Source: an uncultured Corynebacterium sp. (GTDB lineage Bacteria; Actinomycetota; Actinomycetes; Mycobacteriales; Mycobacteriaceae). Taken from it: a DNA stretch of 64,000 nucleotides. A program made the translations under genes and the position numbers. A model generated the notes under the pieces. It saw nothing but the letters and a program-made list of their open reading frames with translations, searched no databases and was not told the DNA's origin. The stretch covers positions 62,001 through 126,000 of the forward strand of contig NZ_CAMIGN010000005.1 of the NCBI RefSeq assembly GCF_946221935.1, read 5' to 3'. How positions within the stretch are numbered: the stretch's first letter is position 1; each line of letters starts with the position of its first letter. Positions 49,974 to 58,854 of this stretch are shown piece after piece.

Positions 49974-51620
49974 ATGGGCAGCATGCGCACTCTTTATTCC
50001 GTCGAGGACATCCGTTCCGCCGAGACTGCTCTATTCGCTCGCCAGCAGCGAGCAGACGAGCTGATGCAGTCCGCCGCGCACGCCGTAGCCACCGTGACTC
50101 AGAACATGCTGGCGACGCAGGAGGATCCCGTGCTTTTGCTGGTTGGTCCCGGAGGCAACGGAGGCGACGCACTATACGCCGGTGCGGTGCTTGCCATGCA
50201 GGGGAAAAGGGTGGAGGCATACGCCATAGCGGGAACAGATAATGTTCACGAACGCGCCTCCCAGACCTTCACAGCAGCAGGCGGAAGCTTCGTGGCGCTG
50301 GGCGAGGACAAGGCTACGACGACGAATGAACCGTCGGCAGAATCCTGCCGCTACGGTGTAATCGTCGACGGAATGTTTGGCCTTGGTGGGCGGGGCGAAA
50401 TCCCTGATGAGGTCGACGAGGTTCTCCGTGCAGCCAAGGTATTGGCCATCGACATTCCAAGTGGCGTGGTCGCTGACACGGGTAAAGCACCCGGCAAGCA
50501 CGTCCGCGCCGACGTGACCATCACTTTTGGTGGGCTACGCCGAGCCCATGGTCTCAGCGCTGCATGCGGAACGGTGCTCTGCGAGGATATTGGTCTGGAC
50601 GATGGCTCCCTGCTCTCTGCTGAGCTGGCCAAGTTGGAAGGCACTACTGCTTTGTGGCACACACCGGTCGAACTACTTGCTCACCACAATCAGCCTCTCC
50701 AGCAAATGGCCTGCACCCCGCAGCCATTGCCCGGCACTCTACCTGGCGAACCAGGTGCCACAGATGACAAGTACTCAGGCGGAGTCGTCGGAATCTGCGC
50801 AGGTAGTAAAGACTATTTGGGCGCGGGTGTGTTGGCCACCCTCGCGGCGGTTAACACCACCAGTTCGATGGTGCGCTACATCGGCGAGCACCCCGAATAC
50901 GTCCTGGCCACCACCCCAGAAGTGATCGTGCACCCTACTGTCCGCGACGCTGGACAGGTGCAAGCACGCATGGTCGGTTCGGGTCGAGGCACGGACCGCG
51001 ACGCTCGCCAGGAGCTCCTCGCGGTCCTCGATATGGTGCAGCTTTTGGTTCTTGACGCCGACGCGATCACCGTCTTGGCGAAGAACCCGGATGTGCTGGA
51101 CGTTCTTCGTGCCCGCAACGCCCCTGTCTTGCTCACCCCGCATGACGGTGAATTCGACCGGTTAGCAAAGGCAGCTGGTTTGCCTTTGGAATCGCCAGAC
51201 CGGATCACCTCTACTGAACGTCTGGCCCGAGAACTGAACTGCACAGTGTTACTGAAGGGACGCTTCACCATCATCGCCAACCCACAGCGAGCCTTGGTTG
51301 TGGATACTGCGTCGTCATGGGCGGCCACCCCTGGATCCGGCGATGTGCTGGCCGGAATCCTCGGTGCGCTGATTGCACGCGATGCCGGCAGACGCGCCCG
51401 CGACGGTGGATATGCCGAGGCAGGGCAAGCCGAGTTTGAGACGCACGAGGCGGATTATGTGGTCGATACAGCTGCGGTCGGTGTCGCGGTGCACGCTGCG
51501 GCGTCATATATATCTGCCCTTACACCCTATGGTCTGGCGCCGACCTCCGCGCTGAAGATCGCGCAGCACATCCCTCACGCGACAGCATGGTTGAGGTCGG
51601 TTGTCGGCGGGCAAGGGTAG
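49974..51620 (+). CDS. nnr: Bifunctional NAD(P)HX epimerase / ADP-dependent dehydratase
   Basis: About 548 residues. It repairs hydrated NADH and NADPH. The N-terminal YjeF_N epimerase domain (residues about 5-215) has LLLVGPGGNGGDALYAGAVLA and VDGMFGLGGRGEIPDEV with IDIPSGVVADTG; the C-terminal YjeF_C/CARKD domain (about 250-545) has GSGRGTDRDARQE, LTPHDGEFDRLA and the ATP/ADP-site ATPGSGDVLAGILGALIA. Candidate starts are GTG-proximal ATG 49959, 49974 and 49983; MGSMRTLYSVEDIRSAE makes 49974 or 49983 most likely. Confidence 0.93.
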   Translation: MGSMRTLYSVEDIRSAETALFARQQRADELMQSAAHAVATVTQNMLATQEDPVLLLVGPGGNGGDALYAGAVLAMQGKRVEAYAIAGTDNVHERASQTFTAAGGSFVALGEDKATTTNEPSAESCRYGVIVDGMFGLGGRGEIPDEVDEVLRAAKVLAIDIPSGVVADTGKAPGKHVRADVTITFGGLRRAHGLSAACGTVLCEDIGLDDGSLLSAELAKLEGTTALWHTPVELLAHHNQPLQQMACTPQPLPGTLPGEPGATDDKYSGGVVGICAGSKDYLGAGVLATLAAVNTTSSMVRYIGEHPEYVLATTPEVIVHPTVRDAGQVQARMVGSGRGTDRDARQELLAVLDMVQLLVLDADAITVLAKNPDVLDVLRARNAPVLLTPHDGEFDRLAKAAGLPLESPDRITSTERLARELNCTVLLKGRFTIIANPQRALVVDTASSWAATPGSGDVLAGILGALIARDAGRRARDGGYAEAGQAEFETHEADYVVDTAAVGVAVHAAASYISALTPYGLAPTSALKIAQHIPHATAWLRSVVGGQG

Positions 51621-51700
51621 GACTAGTACAGACAGTAAATGCATGGAGAAAACAAATGCATAGGAAATCGCCTGTGGACAAAGGAAGGACGAAGCGAAAC

Positions 51701-52399
51701 ATGGATCGCAAGATTGCACTTATTACCGGCGGAACCCGAGGCATTGGTCTCGCGATTGCACACCAGCTGCAGGACGATCACCACCTGATTATCGGCGGTA
51801 GCTCAGACAAGGCACATGAGGTCGCACAGCAATTTCCTAGCGCGCAGGGATTTGTGGCGGATCTTGGCGATACTGATGCCATCGGCGCCGCGGTGGCCGA
51901 CCTGGGGCTAGATAGCCTTGACGTATTGGTGCATTCCGCCGGTGTAGTGGCCCATGACCCAGTAACAGAAACCACGCCTCAGCAGTGGAAACATGCTTTC
52001 GACATTAATCTTTTCGCTGTTGCGGAACTCACCCGGTGCCTGCTTGGCGCGCTGCACACTGCTCACGGCATTGTGGTGACGATCAACTCTGGCGCGGGCT
52101 ATCGATCCAGCGCCGGGTTTGGCCCATATGCCACGACGAAATTCGCGCTGCGCGCCTACACCGATGCTCTGCGAGAGGAACAGCGAGGCAAAATCCGTGT
52201 GAGCTCTATTCACCCCGGCAAGGTCGATTCCGACATGCAGCGTGAGATTCAAGCCCACCGCGGTGTCGCCGAGGGAGACTACGACGAAACGCAGTTCATG
52301 CGCCCCGAATCCGTGGCCAAAGCCGTGCGCCTGGCCGTTGATGCGACTGAAGATGCGATGGTTGAGTCGCTGACGATTCGCCCTGCTAACGGGCGCTAA
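51701..52399 (+). CDS. Short-chain dehydrogenase/reductase
   Basis: The 232-residue Rossmann-fold oxidoreductase has the TGGTRGIG nucleotide motif at residues 9-16, VLVHSAGV, and the catalytic set Ser in TINSGAGYRSS, Tyr in YATTKFAL and Lys four residues later. The first motif with GxxxGIG suggests NADP(H) or NAD(H); substrate unknown. I chose ATG 51701 (MDRKIALITGG), since the preceding in-frame sequence overlaps the upstream gene. It lies 6 bp before the flavin monooxygenase gene, probably one operon. Confidence 0.93.
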   Translation: MDRKIALITGGTRGIGLAIAHQLQDDHHLIIGGSSDKAHEVAQQFPSAQGFVADLGDTDAIGAAVADLGLDSLDVLVHSAGVVAHDPVTETTPQQWKHAFDINLFAVAELTRCLLGALHTAHGIVVTINSGAGYRSSAGFGPYATTKFALRAYTDALREEQRGKIRVSSIHPGKVDSDMQREIQAHRGVAEGDYDETQFMRPESVAKAVRLAVDATEDAMVESLTIRPANGR

Positions 52400-52405
52400 C
52401 CACGC

Positions 52406-53464
52406 ATGGATACTCACGTTCTAGACTGCGCCATCGTCGGCGGTGGACAAGCGGCTCTGGCTACTGCGTTTTATCTTCGCCGGGAGGAGCGCCGCGGCCG
52501 CCGAACTGTAGATTTCGCAGTGTTCGACGAGCAACCCCAGCCAGGCGGTGCCTGGCAGCACATGTGGCCGGCGATGAGGCTTTTTTCCGCCACAACTTTC
52601 TCGAACCTGCCTGGCATGCCAATGCCGGGATATGAAGGTTTCCCGCCACCCGACCATGTGGTTTCCTACCTGCGCGAATACGAGCAGCGCTACAACTTGC
52701 CCGTGATCCGCCCAGCCCACATCGATCGCGTGAACTTCGATGAGCCAACCGGCCTATTTCACCTGCACGGCCACTACGGCGGGACAGCGCGGACATGGCG
52801 TGCACGGACAGTGGTGGCGGCAACGGGCACGTGGTCGGCTCCGTTCGTGCCCTACTATCCGGGCACTTTCAAGGGCACACAGTGGCACACGGCCACTTAT
52901 CCTGGTCCGGAGCGCTTCGCCGGCACTTCCGTAGCCGTCGTTGGTGCGGCTAATTCCGGTGCGCAGATTGCGGCCGATCTACTTGAGTTCGACGGCGAAC
53001 AAGGAGGCCGGGGTAACGTCACCTGGTACGTCCGCCATGCACCCCGCTGGATGCCCGATGATATCGACGGTGCCGAGCTCTTTCGTCGCAACCGCGAGCG
53101 CTATCATGCCATTTCCGCTGGCCACACCGACCCTGGTGCGGATTCATCCTTGGGGGATATCGTTATGCTCCCCGCCGTCCGCCGTACCCGCGACGCAGGC
53201 CTACTACGCGCCACACCGATGTTCGACAACCTCGACGACGTTTCCGCCGATCACCTTATCTGGTGTACCGGCTTCCGCCCGGCCCTCGGCCCTTTCCGCG
53301 GGTTGCTTTCCTTTGCTGGTGACGCCCCCTCGCCCCAACCTCCCGGACTATTCCTCGTGGGCTATGGCGATTGGGTGGGACCAGGTTCTGCCACCATCAC
53401 GGGCGTGGGCGTATACGCAAAACGGGTAGCCGCCGAGGTTGTGGCGACCACCCGTGGGCAATAG
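52406..53464 (+). CDS. FAD/NAD(P)-binding flavin-containing monooxygenase-like protein (ArsO/CzcO type)
   Basis: The 352-residue protein has an N-terminal FAD motif DCAIVGGGQAALATAFYLRR, FDEQPQPGGAWQHMWPAMRLFS, the NADPH Rossmann motif VAVVGAANSGAQIAADL near residue 180, and the VVAATGTWSAPFVP sequence of flavin monooxygenases. The closest family known to me is the ArsO/CzcO-type group found with arsenic or metal resistance genes, but no such genes are nearby, so the substrate is open. It is probably co-transcribed with the SDR gene 6 bp upstream and is convergent with the dehydrogenase gene. Confidence 0.88.
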   Translation: MDTHVLDCAIVGGGQAALATAFYLRREERRGRRTVDFAVFDEQPQPGGAWQHMWPAMRLFSATTFSNLPGMPMPGYEGFPPPDHVVSYLREYEQRYNLPVIRPAHIDRVNFDEPTGLFHLHGHYGGTARTWRARTVVAATGTWSAPFVPYYPGTFKGTQWHTATYPGPERFAGTSVAVVGAANSGAQIAADLLEFDGEQGGRGNVTWYVRHAPRWMPDDIDGAELFRRNRERYHAISAGHTDPGADSSLGDIVMLPAVRRTRDAGLLRATPMFDNLDDVSADHLIWCTGFRPALGPFRGLLSFAGDAPSPQPPGLFLVGYGDWVGPGSATITGVGVYAKRVAAEVVATTRGQ

Positions 53465-53471
53465 GGGCTAG

Positions 53472-55073
53472 CTACGGCAGTAGACGGAAGGTCTTGCCCG
53501 TCTTCAGCAGGTTCAGCATGACCGTGGAGAAGGTCTTGCGGCTCATGGATTCTGGGCCACGGAAGTACATGAAACGCTGTGAGGTGACGTTCTGCGTTGC
53601 CGTGTACTTCTGCAGCCCTTCCGCACCGTGGCGGTGGGACATACCAGATTCCTTCATGCCACCCATTGGGTTATCAATGGCCGCCCAGCTGGAGGTGTAG
53701 CCATCATTGAGTGCAACAGAGCCGGACTCAATCTTCGGGCCGATCTGCCAGGCGGTCTCATCAGCCGCGAAAACAGAAGCATTCAGGCCATAATCCGTGT
53801 CATTGGCTTGTTCAATTGCGTCGTACAGGTCTTCCACCGGCTCGATGTACACCACAGGGCCGAACACTTCTTCGGTGCGCAGCAGCGCATCCTCCGGCAC
53901 GTCCGTCAGGACGGTCGGCTCGTAGAAGTATGGCCCCAAGTCCGGACGCTTGCGGCCACCGCACACAATGTTGGCGCCCCTTGCGCGGGCATCCTCAACA
54001 TACTTCTCGACGGTCGACAGCTGGTCAGCGGAAGCCAGGGATCCCATCTGGGTCTCCCATTCAAACCCGGATCCAATGCTCATCGCCTGCACGCGCGAAG
54101 TAAAGGCGCCGACGAAATCTTCATAAGACGCCCGTTCCACATAAATGCGTTCGATGGAAACGCAGAGCTGTCCGGAGTTGGAGAAACAAGCATCCACCGC
54201 GCCGCGCGCTGCGTAGCTGATGTCCGCGTCGTTGGCGATAATCAGCGGGTTCTTGCCACCCAGCTCGGCAGAGTAGCCGACCAGACGTCGACCCACCTGC
54301 TCGCCCAGGATCTTGCCCGTCGCGGTGGAGCCGGTGAACATCAAAAAGTCGCACTGGTCTGCGATAGCACTACCAACCACGCGGCCTGAGCCAGTAACCA
54401 ACTGCACCAGGTCGCGCGGCAGCCCGGCGTCGAAAAGCAGCTTAAAGATCAAAAGCGCGGTGAACGGCGTAGCTGAGTCGGGCTTGGCAACTACGGCGTT
54501 GCCGGCGATAAGTGCGGGAATCGCGTCGCCGATGCCCAGGGAGAGCGGGTAATTCCACGGGCTAATTTGGCCGACGACGCCGAGGGGGTGACGGTATTCA
54601 ATCGACTTCGCCATGATCGACATCGCGGAAGCACGCTTGCGGGGCTTCATAAACTTCTCGACGTTGTTGGCGTAGTAGCGGGCGTTGTTGGCAACGTCCA
54701 TGACCTCGTCGAACGAGCTAGCGCGGTTTTTGCCAGTTTCCAGCTGCACCATGTCACATAGGAGGTCTGAGTTCTTCAGCACAAGATCATGGAAGCGGCG
54801 GAAGATGCGCTTACGCTCTGCAAAGGGGACATGAGCCCAAGACTGCTGGGCACGGCGGGCGAAACGGAAAGCTTCGGTGACATCCTCGGCAGAGCCGCTG
54901 GCGACCCAGCCGATGGTCTCGCCCAGGAAAGGGGCTTCGATGTCGAGACGCTTGCCGTCGTAATCATTATCGAGGTTATGCAGGCGGGCATTGGTGGTGA
55001 GGTTACGCAGCTCTACTTCTAGATCAGCAGGAAGAGCGGCTACGGAAAGACGCTTGTAATTGGTTCGTTTCAT
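53472..55073 (-). CDS. Succinate-semialdehyde dehydrogenase (NADP+) type aldehyde dehydrogenase
   Basis: The 533-residue aldehyde dehydrogenase has GQISPWNYPLSLGIGDAIPALIAGNAVV, FTGSTATGKILGEQVGRRL, the catalytic Glu in AELGGKNPLI and the catalytic Cys in FSNSGQLCVSIERIYVE. The family fit is with succinate-semialdehyde dehydrogenases of actinobacteria, which oxidise succinic semialdehyde from 4-aminobutyrate or 2-oxoglutarate decarboxylation. Other aldehydes cannot be excluded. I chose ATG 55073 (MKRTNYKRLSV); an upstream start at 55250 would add unconserved sequence. Confidence 0.9.
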   Translation of the reverse strand: MKRTNYKRLSVAALPADLEVELRNLTTNARLHNLDNDYDGKRLDIEAPFLGETIGWVASGSAEDVTEAFRFARRAQQSWAHVPFAERKRIFRRFHDLVLKNSDLLCDMVQLETGKNRASSFDEVMDVANNARYYANNVEKFMKPRKRASAMSIMAKSIEYRHPLGVVGQISPWNYPLSLGIGDAIPALIAGNAVVAKPDSATPFTALLIFKLLFDAGLPRDLVQLVTGSGRVVGSAIADQCDFLMFTGSTATGKILGEQVGRRLVGYSAELGGKNPLIIANDADISYAARGAVDACFSNSGQLCVSIERIYVERASYEDFVGAFTSRVQAMSIGSGFEWETQMGSLASADQLSTVEKYVEDARARGANIVCGGRKRPDLGPYFYEPTVLTDVPEDALLRTEEVFGPVVYIEPVEDLYDAIEQANDTDYGLNASVFAADETAWQIGPKIESGSVALNDGYTSSWAAIDNPMGGMKESGMSHRHGAEGLQKYTATQNVTSQRFMYFRGPESMSRKTFSTVMLNLLKTGKTFRLLP

Positions 55074-55206
55074 GTTTGGGAGACTACCTAAAAGGCTGGG
55101 GAAGTGTGTTCGTTCTAAAAGTTTTTTAAGCAAACAAAGGTTGTAAATTGATGTGTGTTGGGAACATTTGAGGAGGCTTAGACGTTGGTAGGATGTACGC
55201 GAAAGG

Positions 55207-55259
55207 GTGGAAGTGCACTGGTCGGTTGATTGGTGGCTTCCAACTTCCACAATGACCAG
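55207..55259 (+). promoter_or_regulatory. Interleaved inverted repeats in the yccA leader
   Basis: GTGGAAGT (55207-55214) is complementary to ACTTCCAC (55243-55250), and CTGGTC (55218-55223) to GACCAG (55254-55259). The two pairings cross. The element ends 8 nt before GGAGAG, the probable ribosome binding site of the next gene. Confidence 0.35.
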
Positions 55260-55279
55260 CAGAAAATGGAGAGTAAGGA

Positions 55280-56170
55280 ATGAAAAGCTCGAACCCGTTC
55301 ATGGGGTCGCTGGCCAAGAACCAAGGCCGGCACCCCTTTGCTCAGCAAGGAAACCAGGGCGGTTACGGCCCGCAGCAGGGGATGAACCCCTACGCAACCT
55401 CCGCCCACGGTGGCGTACAGACCGCAGCTATGGGCTATGGCATGCAGGATGCTGCCAACTACGGTCAGGCCGGGACTGCCGACCGTCCGATGACTGTCGA
55501 CGATGTTGTCACCAAAACCGGCATCACCCTGGCAGTGATCGTCGCACTTGCAGTGGTGAACTTCATCATTGGACTCAGCAGCCCGGACCTGGCAATGATG
55601 CTCACTTTCGTTGGCATGATCGGTGGCCTGATTGCTGTTCTGATTTCGGCTTTCGGCAAGAAGTACGATTCTGCTCCCGTTACTCTGACCTACGCGGCTT
55701 TTGAGGGCTTGTTCGTCGGTGGCTTTACCTTCTTGCTTTCCGGTGCTGCGGTCGGTGATTCCGACGCCGGCATGTTGATCGCCCAGGCGGTATTGGGCAC
55801 CATTGGCGTCTTCATTGGCATGCTGTTTGTTTACAAGACGGGCGCCATTCGGGTAACGCCGAAGTTCACCCGTTTCATGGTGGGGGCAATGATCGGCGTG
55901 CTGGTATTGGCGCTGGGCAACCTGGTGTTTGCGCTGGTCACGGGATCTGCAGGTATTCTGCGCGACGGTGGCCCGATCGCCATTGTCTTCTCCCTGGTCT
56001 GCATTGGTATTGCAGCGATGAGCTTCCTGCTGGACTTTGACCAGGCTGATCGCATGGTACGTGCTGGTGTTCCATCCAAGATGGCTTGGGGCGTGGCAAT
56101 GGGGCTGGCTGTGACCCTGGTCTGGCTTTACACCGAGATCCTGCGCCTGCTCTCTTACTTCAGGGACTAG
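55280..56170 (+). CDS. Bax inhibitor-1/YccA family membrane protein
   Basis: The 296-residue protein has a soluble N-terminal region of about 75 residues rich in Gly, Gln, Asn and Tyr, then seven hydrophobic segments from GITLAVIVALAVVNFIIGL onward. The last part (FLLDFDQADRMVRAGVPSKMAWGVAMGLAVTLVWLYTEILRLLSYF) carries the conserved Asp residues of the family. Bacterial YccA-type members interact with FtsH or leak ions; the function of the actinobacterial type is unclear. ATG 55280 follows GGAGAG. A strong terminator follows. Confidence 0.9.
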   Translation: MKSSNPFMGSLAKNQGRHPFAQQGNQGGYGPQQGMNPYATSAHGGVQTAAMGYGMQDAANYGQAGTADRPMTVDDVVTKTGITLAVIVALAVVNFIIGLSSPDLAMMLTFVGMIGGLIAVLISAFGKKYDSAPVTLTYAAFEGLFVGGFTFLLSGAAVGDSDAGMLIAQAVLGTIGVFIGMLFVYKTGAIRVTPKFTRFMVGAMIGVLVLALGNLVFALVTGSAGILRDGGPIAIVFSLVCIGIAAMSFLLDFDQADRMVRAGVPSKMAWGVAMGLAVTLVWLYTEILRLLSYFRD

Positions 56171-56233
56171 CAGGAAAGGTTAGAGCTAGTGCCTTGAGGG
56201 TCAGGCGCCTTGCATAATGGGGCGCCGAGCGCT

Positions 56234-56267
56234 GGGAGCCTCCGGATTTTCCCGGGGGCTCCCTTTT
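56234..56267 (+). terminator. Intrinsic terminator after the YccA-family gene
   Basis: GGGAGCCTCCGG (56234-56245) and CCGGGGGCTCCC (56252-56263) form a 12-bp stem with one G-T pair and loop ATTTTC, then TTTT. Confidence 0.85.
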
Positions 56268-56554
56268 GCTGTCCTGTGCCGACTGCTGCTTCCGCTGGAA
56301 TTGCTCATTAGTCGGTGGCTGTGGCACTTGCAGAGGTGTGGTCGGCGGGGAATGTCGCTAGATCGGGAAAGTAGAAGCGTTTTCGTCCGGTGCGAATTTT
56401 GAGCAACTCTCTGACCTGCTGTTTTGATGAAAAGGGAATTGATGTCAATCACAGATTCCCGATCTGGCGATATTCCGCAGCAAAACCGGCTTGGGAGGAC
56501 GGGGTAGACCCTTTCCAGAGGCTAGGAGACCCCAGATCGTCCCCTGGAACAAGA
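56268..56554. other. 287-bp gap with no recognised gene
   Basis: The stretch lies between the YccA terminator and the bidirectional terminator of greA. Short reading frames occur on the plus strand but none shows a domain, a membrane pattern or a convincing start. I see no tRNA or obvious RNA structure. Confidence 0.6.
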
Positions 56555-56580
56555 AAAAGGGCGCCCGTAGGCGCCCTTTT
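56555..56580. terminator. Bidirectional intrinsic terminator, greA side
   Basis: AAAAGGGCGCC (56555-56565) and GGCGCCCTTTT (56570-56580) form an 11-bp perfect stem with a CGTA loop, giving T-runs on both strands. On the minus strand it ends greA, whose stop is 82 nt away. Confidence 0.85.
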
Positions 56581-56661
56581 CATTCCTGGTTTACAAAAAC
56601 ATCGCCAGCCGCAGCAAATGTTATTGCCGCACCACAGCCGGCAACCATCGCCAGGCGGAAA

Positions 56662-57183
56662 TTACTGCTCCTCGCGAGGAACGTCCAGGTCGGGGTCGTA
56701 AGGCTCAGCAGAAACGATCGTCACAGAGACGGTCTCCCCGGCGGGGGTCTGGTACTCGCGGGTCTCGCCGACCTTAGCGCCGACAATGGCCGCGCCCAGC
56801 GGTGCATCGGTGGAGTAAGTCTCCAAATCAGGGTTGGAGGACTCCAGTCCACGGGTGCCGATCAGGAAGGTCTCCTTATCGTCCTCGTCACCGTCGTAGT
56901 AGACGTGGATCACGGAACCAACCAGTGCCACGCCGGACTCCTGCGGAGCCTCACCGATAGTGGCGCTATCCAGCAGCTCCTCCAGGTAGGTGATGCGTGC
57001 TTCCTCCTGCCCCTGCTGCTCGCGAGCCGCGTGGTAGCCACCGTTCTCCTTCAAGTCGCCTTCTTCACGGCGCTCGTTAATCTCAGCGGCCAGCACCGGA
57101 CGGTTCTCCTTCAGAGCCGTCAGCTCCGCGTTCAGTCGGTCGTAAGATTCCTGAGTCAGCCAGCGAGTCTGGTTCTCGGCCAT
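56662..57183 (-). CDS. greA: Transcription elongation factor GreA
   Basis: The 173-residue factor binds RNA polymerase and stimulates cleavage of backtracked transcripts. The N-terminal coiled coil (TRWLTQESYDRLNAELTALKENRPVLAAEINERREEGDLKENGGYHAAREQQGQEEARI) contains the REEGDLKENxxY tip with the acidic residues needed for cleavage; the C-terminal FKBP-like domain follows. Start ATG 57183 has GGGAG upstream. The protein is slightly longer than mycobacterial GreA. greA, DUF4307 and divergent mca reproduce the mycobacterial order. Confidence 0.96.
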   Translation of the reverse strand: MAENQTRWLTQESYDRLNAELTALKENRPVLAAEINERREEGDLKENGGYHAAREQQGQEEARITYLEELLDSATIGEAPQESGVALVGSVIHVYYDGDEDDKETFLIGTRGLESSNPDLETYSTDAPLGAAIVGAKVGETREYQTPAGETVSVTIVSAEPYDPDLDVPREEQ

Positions 57184-57307
57184 TGGGTTCTCCCGTCTTC
57201 GTTGAAGGTTCACGCGGTCTCCCACGTGGGCGTCAATAGATTAATCAATAGGCGTGGAAAGTCTAGCATTTAGCGTAGGAGCCGGAGACAGACTGCCAAG
57301 GCAGGCG

Positions 57308-57742
57308 CTAGTTTTGCGGATTGAGGTGAGGGGCAAGCGTGCTGGAGCAACCATAGGCAGTGGCCGCGTAGCCTCGTTCGCGGGTCGGAATGTCAACCTT
57401 GAATCGCTGCACGCTCTCGCCACCGGCGGGGATGACGAACTCACGGCGCCCGACTTCGTTTTTGTCATAATCCAGAGCTGTGACGATGCAATAGGCAGCC
57501 TTCTGGGGATCCTTGCGAGTCACGTCGATGCTCATTGTCATGCGCTCATCCGAAACGATCTCGCCACCGGATTCCTGGGCCGTTACGTCCGCATCCGACG
57601 TGCGCAAGTATTGATTCACCGCGTAGGTCAGCGCCGCGGCCAGCATGACCGCCAGGATCACCACAACGATTTTCCCGGAGAATTTCTGGTTGCGTGTTTC
57701 GCCGTAACGCTCTTCTTGGATGCTGTTCTTCGCCGCGTTCAT
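57308..57742 (-). CDS. DUF4307 family membrane protein
   Basis: A 144-residue protein with one membrane segment (IVVVILAVMLAAALTYAV, near residues 25-43) and a small extracytoplasmic domain with two Cys (YCIVTALDYDKNEVGRREFVIP and AYGCSS). This is the DUF4307 family, conserved in actinobacteria between greA and mca, function unknown. It is upstream of greA on the same strand (125 bp) and divergent from mca. Confidence 0.88.
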   Translation of the reverse strand: MNAAKNSIQEERYGETRNQKFSGKIVVVILAVMLAAALTYAVNQYLRTSDADVTAQESGGEIVSDERMTMSIDVTRKDPQKAAYCIVTALDYDKNEVGRREFVIPAGGESVQRFKVDIPTRERGYAATAYGCSSTLAPHLNPQN

Positions 57743-57837
57743 GATGTCTCTAGTCTAGCCCACCCCTTTCTTTATGACGCCTTCATCCCCAGCCCACTCC
57801 AGGCGGCGATTTTATTGGGTAGGGGAGGGATGAATAG

Positions 57838-57843
57838 TAGATT
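57838..57843 (+). promoter_or_regulatory. Putative -10 box of mca, leaderless arrangement
   Basis: TAGATT ends 8 nt before the GTG start of mca. No Shine-Dalgarno sequence lies between. Confidence 0.35.
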
Positions 57844-57851
57844 GTGAAATC

Positions 57852-58751
57852 GTGAGTAATACGACATCTTCCGCCGCCGATTCGCGATACCGTCTGCTGG
57901 CTATCCATGCGCACCCGGACGATGAGTCCAGCAAGGGTGCGGCGACCATGGCACGTTATGTCGACGAAGGTCACCGGGTGAAGGTGCTAACCTGTACCGG
58001 CGGCGAGCGTGGGGACATTTTGAACCCGGAGATGCAGTCCGTGGCGGAGCAGGGCATCGGCGAGATGATCGAGGTGCGCCGTGAGGAGATGGCCAAAGCC
58101 GCAAACATCCTGGGAGTAGAACACGAATGGCTGGGCTATGAGGATTCCGGCCTGCCGGAGGGGGATCCGAAGCCACCTCTGCCGGAGGGGTGCTTTGCGC
58201 TGCAGGATACGGAGGAAGTCACGAAGGATGTCGTGCGAGTGATCCGCGAGTTCCGCCCGCACGTGATCATCACGTATGACGAGCACGGGGGATACCCGCA
58301 CCCGGATCACATCAAGGTACACGCGGTATCCATGCGCGCTTGGGAGGCTGCCGGTGATCCAGATTTCCACCCGGAGCTGGGGGAACCTTGGGAGCCTAAA
58401 AAGCTCTACTACACCCACGGCTTTATTCGCGAACGCTTCGAGGATCTAGCAACCGCACTGTATGAACAGGGCGTGCAGCTGCCCGAGAATGTCGTCCAGC
58501 ACTTGGAGTTGTGGAAGCAACTGCCGGATATTCTGGCCCGGGTGACGACTCGTGTAAATGTTGCCAATTGGTTTGAGCGTCGCGACGATGCTCTGCGAGC
58601 TCACCGTACCCAGATCGATCCGAAGGGAGCGTTCTTCTTGGCAGATACAGAGTTGCAGCAGAAAATCTGGCCCACCGAAGAGTTCGAGCTGGCGCAGTCG
58701 CGCGTGCACAGCGAGATCCCGGAGACGGATCTGTTTGCAGGCTTGGACTAG
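57852..58751 (+). CDS. mca: Mycothiol S-conjugate amidase
   Basis: The 299-residue zinc amidase cleaves mycothiol S-conjugates so that the mercapturic acid can be exported, a detoxification route special to actinobacteria. The LmbE-type zinc site is AIHAHPDDESSKG near residue 17 with the third ligand in EHGGYPHPDHIKVH near residue 145. TGGERGDILNPEM and WLGYEDSGLPEGD are typical. The start is GTG. The length fits Mca better than MshB. A terminator overlaps the stop. Confidence 0.95.
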   Translation: MSNTTSSAADSRYRLLAIHAHPDDESSKGAATMARYVDEGHRVKVLTCTGGERGDILNPEMQSVAEQGIGEMIEVRREEMAKAANILGVEHEWLGYEDSGLPEGDPKPPLPEGCFALQDTEEVTKDVVRVIREFRPHVIITYDEHGGYPHPDHIKVHAVSMRAWEAAGDPDFHPELGEPWEPKKLYYTHGFIRERFEDLATALYEQGVQLPENVVQHLELWKQLPDILARVTTRVNVANWFERRDDALRAHRTQIDPKGAFFLADTELQQKIWPTEEFELAQSRVHSEIPETDLFAGLD

Positions 58752-58776
58752 TATCAGCGCCACCCGCTGAACTAGT
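58747..58776 (+). terminator. Hairpin overlapping the mca stop codon
   Basis: ACTAGT-(A)-TCAGCG pairs with CGCTGA-ACTAGT around CCACC, giving 12 bp with a single-base bulge. It covers the TAG stop of mca. The T-run is weak. Confidence 0.5.
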
Positions 58777-58854
58777 TCTAGCTGCTCAGGTTTTCCCACA
58801 CGCAGCCGACAAACTACAGTTGATGGCCAAAGAGGACTTAAGGAGTTTCCAGCG

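Noticed and set aside
56390..56701. 103-codon plus-strand frame before greA
   Set aside because: It runs through the bidirectional terminator, has no conserved motif and no clear ribosome binding site.
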